A DNA stretch of 64,000 bases from positions 29,610,001 to 29,674,000 of the forward strand of contig CM069870.1 of the NCBI GenBank assembly GCA_036172665.1, given 5' to 3'. Positions 60,801-64,000 of this stretch are shown here, piece after piece. The position numbers and the translations under genes are program-made. The notes under the pieces are model-generated. The model was not told the origin of the DNA, made no database searches, and saw nothing but the letters and a program-made list of their open reading frames with translations. The stretch comes from Prosopocoilus inquinatus (lineage: Eukaryota > Arthropoda > Insecta > Coleoptera > Lucanidae). Every line of letters begins with the position of its first letter. The stretch's first letter is position 1.

Positions 60801-60991
60801 CTAAAAACTGTTTTAACTTTGAAGTCTATTCCCACGGTACTGACGAATGCAGAGGTAAAACTGTCGTCAGCATATCGGAAGAGAAAAGATGTCTTCCCCA
60901 CAGAACTATTTCCGATGATTAGAAGTTTGAACATGTAATCGAAATTCTGATCTGCCGCATCCTTCTGCCACTTGGGATCAGCGCCGGCCAT
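50845..60991 (-). CDS. Rab3: Rab3, synaptic vesicle small GTPase
   Basis: A Ras-superfamily GTPase that controls synaptic-vesicle docking and release sites. Four coding exons on the minus strand, in order 60991-60770, 51885-51767, 51713-51542, 50991-50845, join in phase to 219 codons, the usual Rab3 size. The P-loop is GNSSVGKTS (27-35), switch I region [11 protein letters not shown] (52-62), DTAGQE (75-80), NKCD (133-136) and ETSAK (161-165). The C-terminus ANCNC gives the CXC doubly geranylgeranylated motif. All catalytic motifs are intact. The ATG directly follows an acceptor (AG at 60992-60993), so a 5' UTR exon lies further right and was not located. Intron 1 (8.9 kb) is full of transposon relics; intron 2 is 53 bp. 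Confidence 0.97.
51152..51311. repeat. Hairpin MITE in Rab3 intron 3
   Basis: GGGGCC.AATTCACGAATCGAG pairs with CTCGATTCGAAAATAAGGCTCC, and CGCAAGAGAACATGACGTCA pairs with TGACGTCACGTTCTCTTGCG. Arms are about 65 bp and the loop about 30 bp. The element is transcribed as part of the Rab3 pre-mRNA. Confidence 0.82.
52274..53906 (-). pseudogene. piggyBac-like transposase pseudogene
   Basis: Minus-strand pieces in order: an acidic N-terminal stretch (53906-53703), [14 protein letters not shown] to NLRFDDKNT (53569-53276), then [18 protein letters not shown] in another register, then [20 protein letters not shown] to CYICPSRK (53203-52370). After an in-frame TGA the Cys-His end continues ([14 protein letters not shown]) to 52274. 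The first two catalytic-acid motifs are visible ([15 protein letters not shown]). The third, in the usual GGVD-type block after KPEMI, is deleted: the text jumps to [11 protein letters not shown]. It is therefore inactive. It lies in Rab3 intron 1, in the same direction as Rab3. TTAA-bordered ends were not identified. Confidence 0.9.
54355..54511 (-). repeat. Relic of the 311 bp foldback family
   Basis: Contains GTGAAAACCTCGAGCAGCCTCTG, CCCGCTTCAATTTG, GGTCAAAAAGCGAT and TAGGATAACGCTG, all found in the 2567-3532 unit. Read on the minus strand, direct-unit sequence meets an inverted arm beginning AGAGGCTGCTCGAGG, after an internal deletion. Confidence 0.78.
54512..57139. other. Rab3 intron 1, nothing recognised
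   Basis: AT-rich sequence. The 102-codon plus-strand frame at 56455-56763 is hydrophobic and AT-biased with no family signature. No repeat boundary is supported. Confidence 0.35.
57140..58320 (-). pseudogene. IS630/Tc-like transposase pseudogene, split by a MITE
   Basis: Minus-strand order: [20 protein letters not shown] (linker), then [20 protein letters not shown] (first acidic motif region), [20 protein letters not shown], a 300 bp insertion, then [17 protein letters not shown], a stop, DGAPS, and [20 protein letters not shown] with LDTLKERI. The layout matches the family seen at the left edge of the window. Stops, frameshifts and the insertion make it inactive. Confidence 0.83.
57465..57764. 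mobile_element. TA-flanked MITE, 300 bp, inside the transposase relic
   Basis: GCGTTTTCCACTGG and the complement of the right end (GCGTTTTCCTCTGA) are inverted and each is bordered by TA (57463-57464, 57765-57766). TTCCACTG recurs inside near 57513 and 57550. Removing it restores the order of transposase motifs. Minus-strand frames across it are incidental. Confidence 0.8.
58737..60769. other. Rab3 intron 1, 5' part, nothing recognised
   Basis: Very AT-rich sequence next to coding exon 1. No frame or bounded repeat is supported. Confidence 0.35.
60770..60991 (-). CDS. Rab3: Rab3 exon 1 (coding start)
   Basis: Starts [20 protein letters not shown] and ends at LQIW on a codon boundary before the donor GTAAGTAAA (complement at 60769 downward). 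It carries the P-loop and switch I. It joins directly to DTAGQE in the next exon. Confidence 0.97.
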
Positions 60992-61118
60992 CTGAAATGC
61001 GGTGCAAAATTAGATTCCACTCTTTCATATAATTCGCTTTATTTATTTAGCAAAAAGAAATTCTGAATTACTAGATACATAAAAACTGAAGGTTCCTTCT
61101 AATCCCAAAAGCATTTAG

Positions 61119-61650
61119 GTATAGGGAATGCTACTACTAATCGATGTAGATTTTGATTCTGTATCTCATCATGCAAAAATATACAGAGTGTTTCATCTAC
61201 GAAAACTGTGATTCAGACGGTTAAACATAACAAGGTTCCATATCATATTTTGACCATCCTGTGAATTTTTTAAGGGTAACTAGGATATGATTTGAAAGGC
61301 TGAACATTATTCTCTCAAATGATAAGCAACTTGAATCTTGAAATTTGATACTGTCGTAAATACATTCTGTTAAATGAAAGGTCATTGAAATGATTTTTTA
61401 AAGAAATTTTAAGATAACTGAAAAACCGTTAGATTTAACTGTACGGAAGTCTTAACAAATTTTACTTTCAATGACGTGTAGAACCGGAATATGCGATAAA
61501 AAATACAGCATTATGTTTAAAATAAGAAAGTTAATTGCGACTTCCGGCATAATCTTATACAAAAAAGAAAGATCACTTCCTCCTAGGGTAGTGTATTAAT
61601 TTTCAAACTGCTCGTGTGTTTCTTTCCCCGAAAACTTTTACTAGGCCACT
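61119..61650. repeat. Dispersed repeat, copy 2, with a probable 370 bp insertion
   Basis: Matches 47386-47540 at both flanks (GTATAGGGAATGCTACTACT; TTCCTCCTAGGGTAGTGTATT). Between them sits about 370 bp, beginning TACAGAGTGTTTCATCTACG near 61191, that copy 1 lacks. The repeat lies upstream of Rab3 coding exon 1, probably in its 5' UTR intron. Confidence 0.6.
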
Positions 61651-63535
61651 CAACTTGGAGTACCTTGTACATTAACAAATATGAAAACAGTTGTTCTTAT
61701 GATAATAAAGACAAGACGATTGAGAAACCGGATCTAAAACTTAACGTCATTCTTTGCTTTTAAAAATATAACAGATTTTAATTGTAGTATATAATAATTT
61801 TTTTATCGAATGTAATCTGATATTTCCACCTGTAAAAATCCGCGTAACTCTTGAAAAAAGAAAAGTTGAACTCGAGGACAAGACTTATTAGCACCCCAGG
61901 CGTAATTAACTTTGAAGTTCACTTTAAAAAGATTCTCTTCTTTAAACGAAGCTGTATCTGAAAAGGTTCTGTTTATGTGCAATTAATTACTTCGTCGTCC
62001 CCTTAGCTCTAATTAGATAAGACTGATCAACTTACGTCGTTGTGAAAATATCCTAGTGGAATCTCGACCAGAGACAAAAGTCGGGAGACTTTGCGATTGT
62101 GAAATGCGTGTTCACCTGCCGTAAAATTTTCATTAGTAAATTAAACTTTACCAGATCAATTATAATTATCAGCAAGAAGTGGGTTGATTCTCGTTAGTAG
62201 CTGAAATTGCGTGTCTGAAAAAGCTGCGTATATAAAGCCAGGCATAAAGCAAGTGCACCACTTACATACTAATTTAATCAAGTCACACCCGCATTGGAAG
62301 TTTAATATAGTTAAGAGAATATTTTCATACTTTTATAATGACTGTAACCCATAAAGAAAATTCTTATTAATATTTATTTTAGAAAAGATACCTAGTAATT
62401 TAAGTTCTTCGATTTATTACCTCGTGGCATTCTTTCAATATTTTGGTGTAATAATAGAAATTCTGTGTAACTTCATATCAAATACCGGGTGATCAATGGA
62501 ATTCATAATTAGAGGAGGCTGTGATTGGTACTATTTTATGCTGTGTGGTTGGATGCAATAAGAAATAAATAAGTTGACAGTTGTCATATTTGAGGTTATG
62601 CTCGTGCTTTATACAATCTTTATTTTGAATAGATGCTGGTTTAAATCATTTAAAAAGATAAATGTCATAATTCTGACACTTAATATTTTTTATTTCAAAC
62701 GTTAAGCCTGTGTTTACAACTTTTTGGAAAATATCACAGCCTGATCTAACTATAAATTCCGTTGATAGCATGGTATCTTAATCAAGACAAGTTTCAAAAT
62801 ATACATTGTAAAGACACTAGACAAGAAGTAATTTTATACTAAATACAGGGTGCGTAAATAATATTGCACCAAATGTGATTATGTAGAAAGAGTTTGACAT
62901 TTATATTTGACGTTTGGTGGGGTTAAATTATACATAAATACCCATATTTTCAAATGAATTTTATTTTTCTTTTGTGCGAATAGTGTTTACCAGAGGCAAC
63001 TATCTTGAATTTTTTTGAAATTAGAACCTAGGTTTAGTCTGATATCATTTGGCATGTAATTGACTTAGAAATACATTACTGTATATCATAAACTTGTTCA
63101 TTCTAAAATAATAAAGACAAAATAAATCAGAAATAATAAAATTTAGTAACCAAGAATTTTTTCAAAATTATAAAATAAGTAATAAAAGTTAAAGATGTTC
63201 AAAATGTAGCCCGATAGTCACCTGGCAATGATCTAAACGAATAGTAAACTCTTCTCGAACGTGATGGATTACTTTTGAAGTAATTAAGCGCATTTCTAGC
63301 TTAATATGGTCTCTCAACTCCACCAAATTTACGGATCTGTTCACTTATACTTTGATTTTCAAGTAGGGTTTCTGTCCCGGGTATTCCCGGGAACGATTTC
63401 GCGGGAAATTTGCCGTTTTTGCCATTCCTGATCCCGTGAAATAACAATCGGGAATTCCCGCGGCGGAAATGAAAGTTTGGCATGCAGCTGTTTGGGCTTG
63501 GCGTGTTATGCGGAAATATACATATATGTAATATA
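61651..63535. other. Upstream flank of Rab3, isolated element ends only
   Basis: TACCGGGTGATCAATGG near 62485 and TACAGGGTGCGTAAATAATATTGC near 62846 look like TA-type transposon tips but lack partners. CCCGGGTATTCCCGGGAACG near 63377 and GGGAATTCCCGCGG near 63450 form a short GC-rich palindromic patch. No gene or Rab3 5' UTR exon could be identified. Confidence 0.35.
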
Positions 63536-64000
63536 CGAGGAGGCATTCAAAAGAAACGGAACTGATGTGGGGAAGGCTGCAATTCTTATGGTTGGATAAA
63601 ATACCTCACCGTATTACGCCTACAATAAATACAATGTACATTAACAGGGGCGGACCATTAAATGTGAGAGTCTTGGACTAACAGCGTTTGGGGGTCTACT
63701 CAATTGGCGATTTTAACCTCCTTTTGGTGGTCTTGAAAAATACAGCCAAATGTATCAGAAAAAGAAGTCCAATTACGCCAAACATTGAAGTGCAAAAAAA
63801 ATACTTCACTTAATTAATTGTATTACATTATTTGAAATGTTAGCAGGAATAAGTTAAAAAAATTAATAATAAAACAACGTAATATGATACCGACTTAAAA
63901 TTTGGTGATAAGAAACAAAAATGAATCATTACTTAATCAAACAAATGTAATTAATTTAACATTGGTCAAGGAAAACAATCCTTTTCTGTTTAAGTTAAAA
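63536..64000. mobile_element. Fragments of mariner and hAT ends at the right edge
   Basis: TA followed by CGAGGAGGCATTCAAAAGAA at 63536 matches the style of the mariner end at 39540. CAGGGGCGGACCATTAAATG at 63645 matches the style of hAT ends. Both run without partner ends inside the window, so limits and identity are uncertain. Confidence 0.4.

Overview
The window is eukaryotic and most likely from an insect. It is AT-rich, has spliced genes with short GT-AG introns (53-66 bp) next to multi-kilobase introns, and carries two neuronal genes with insect-type proteins (NMDA receptor subunit 2 and Rab3). It is crowded with Tc1/mariner, piggyBac, hAT, SINE and MITE remnants. I cannot place it in an order with certainty; a beetle or similar insect would fit.

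There are three protein genes in 64 kb. (1) Nmdar2, plus strand, 5' part outside the window: exons 944-1884, 7696-7977, 8031-8324, 15378-15497, 15553-15623 and 15690-16944, with a 3' UTR after that. (2) A secreted pancreatic-lipase-family gene, plus strand, 34726-41197, 11 exons. Its nucleophile serine is replaced by glycine and it ends in a Ser/Thr-rich tail. (3) Rab3, minus strand, exons 60770-60991, 51767-51885, 51542-51713 and 50845-50991, with an 8.9 kb first intron. Nmdar2 and Rab3 both act at synapses (postsynaptic glutamate receptor and vesicle GTPase). The lipase-like gene has no evident link to them, and nothing suggests a co-regulated cluster.

The rest is mostly transposon debris, often nested. 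Nmdar2 introns hold a tandem-repeat/foldback element with a 135 bp palindrome (2567-3532), a hAT-like MITE (3651-4286), a tRNA-type SINE (6296-6575), a long-inverted-repeat MITE split by a second MITE (8870-10812), and a hAT element with target-site duplications and an internal 537 bp duplication (11767-13409). The 17-34.7 kb interval has no gene I can support; it holds MITEs, a SINE with target-site duplications, local tandem duplications, a TATA-containing LTR-like patch and a TGACGT-rich element (28088-30055) that carries a nested MITE. A second copy of that element lies at 42089-43047. The largest lipase intron holds a dead mariner (38234-39540). A second dead mariner gene is at 44586-45635. 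Rab3 intron 1 holds a piggyBac relic, a foldback-family relic and an IS630/Tc-like transposase relic that is itself split by a 300 bp MITE; most of the intron is bracketed by inverted ends at 51972 and 58736.

The observations most worth a second look are the lipase-fold protein with a lost nucleophile and mucin-like tail, the repeated tandem-plus-inverted-arm architecture seen at three loci, and the nested TA-flanked elements whose boundaries can be read directly.
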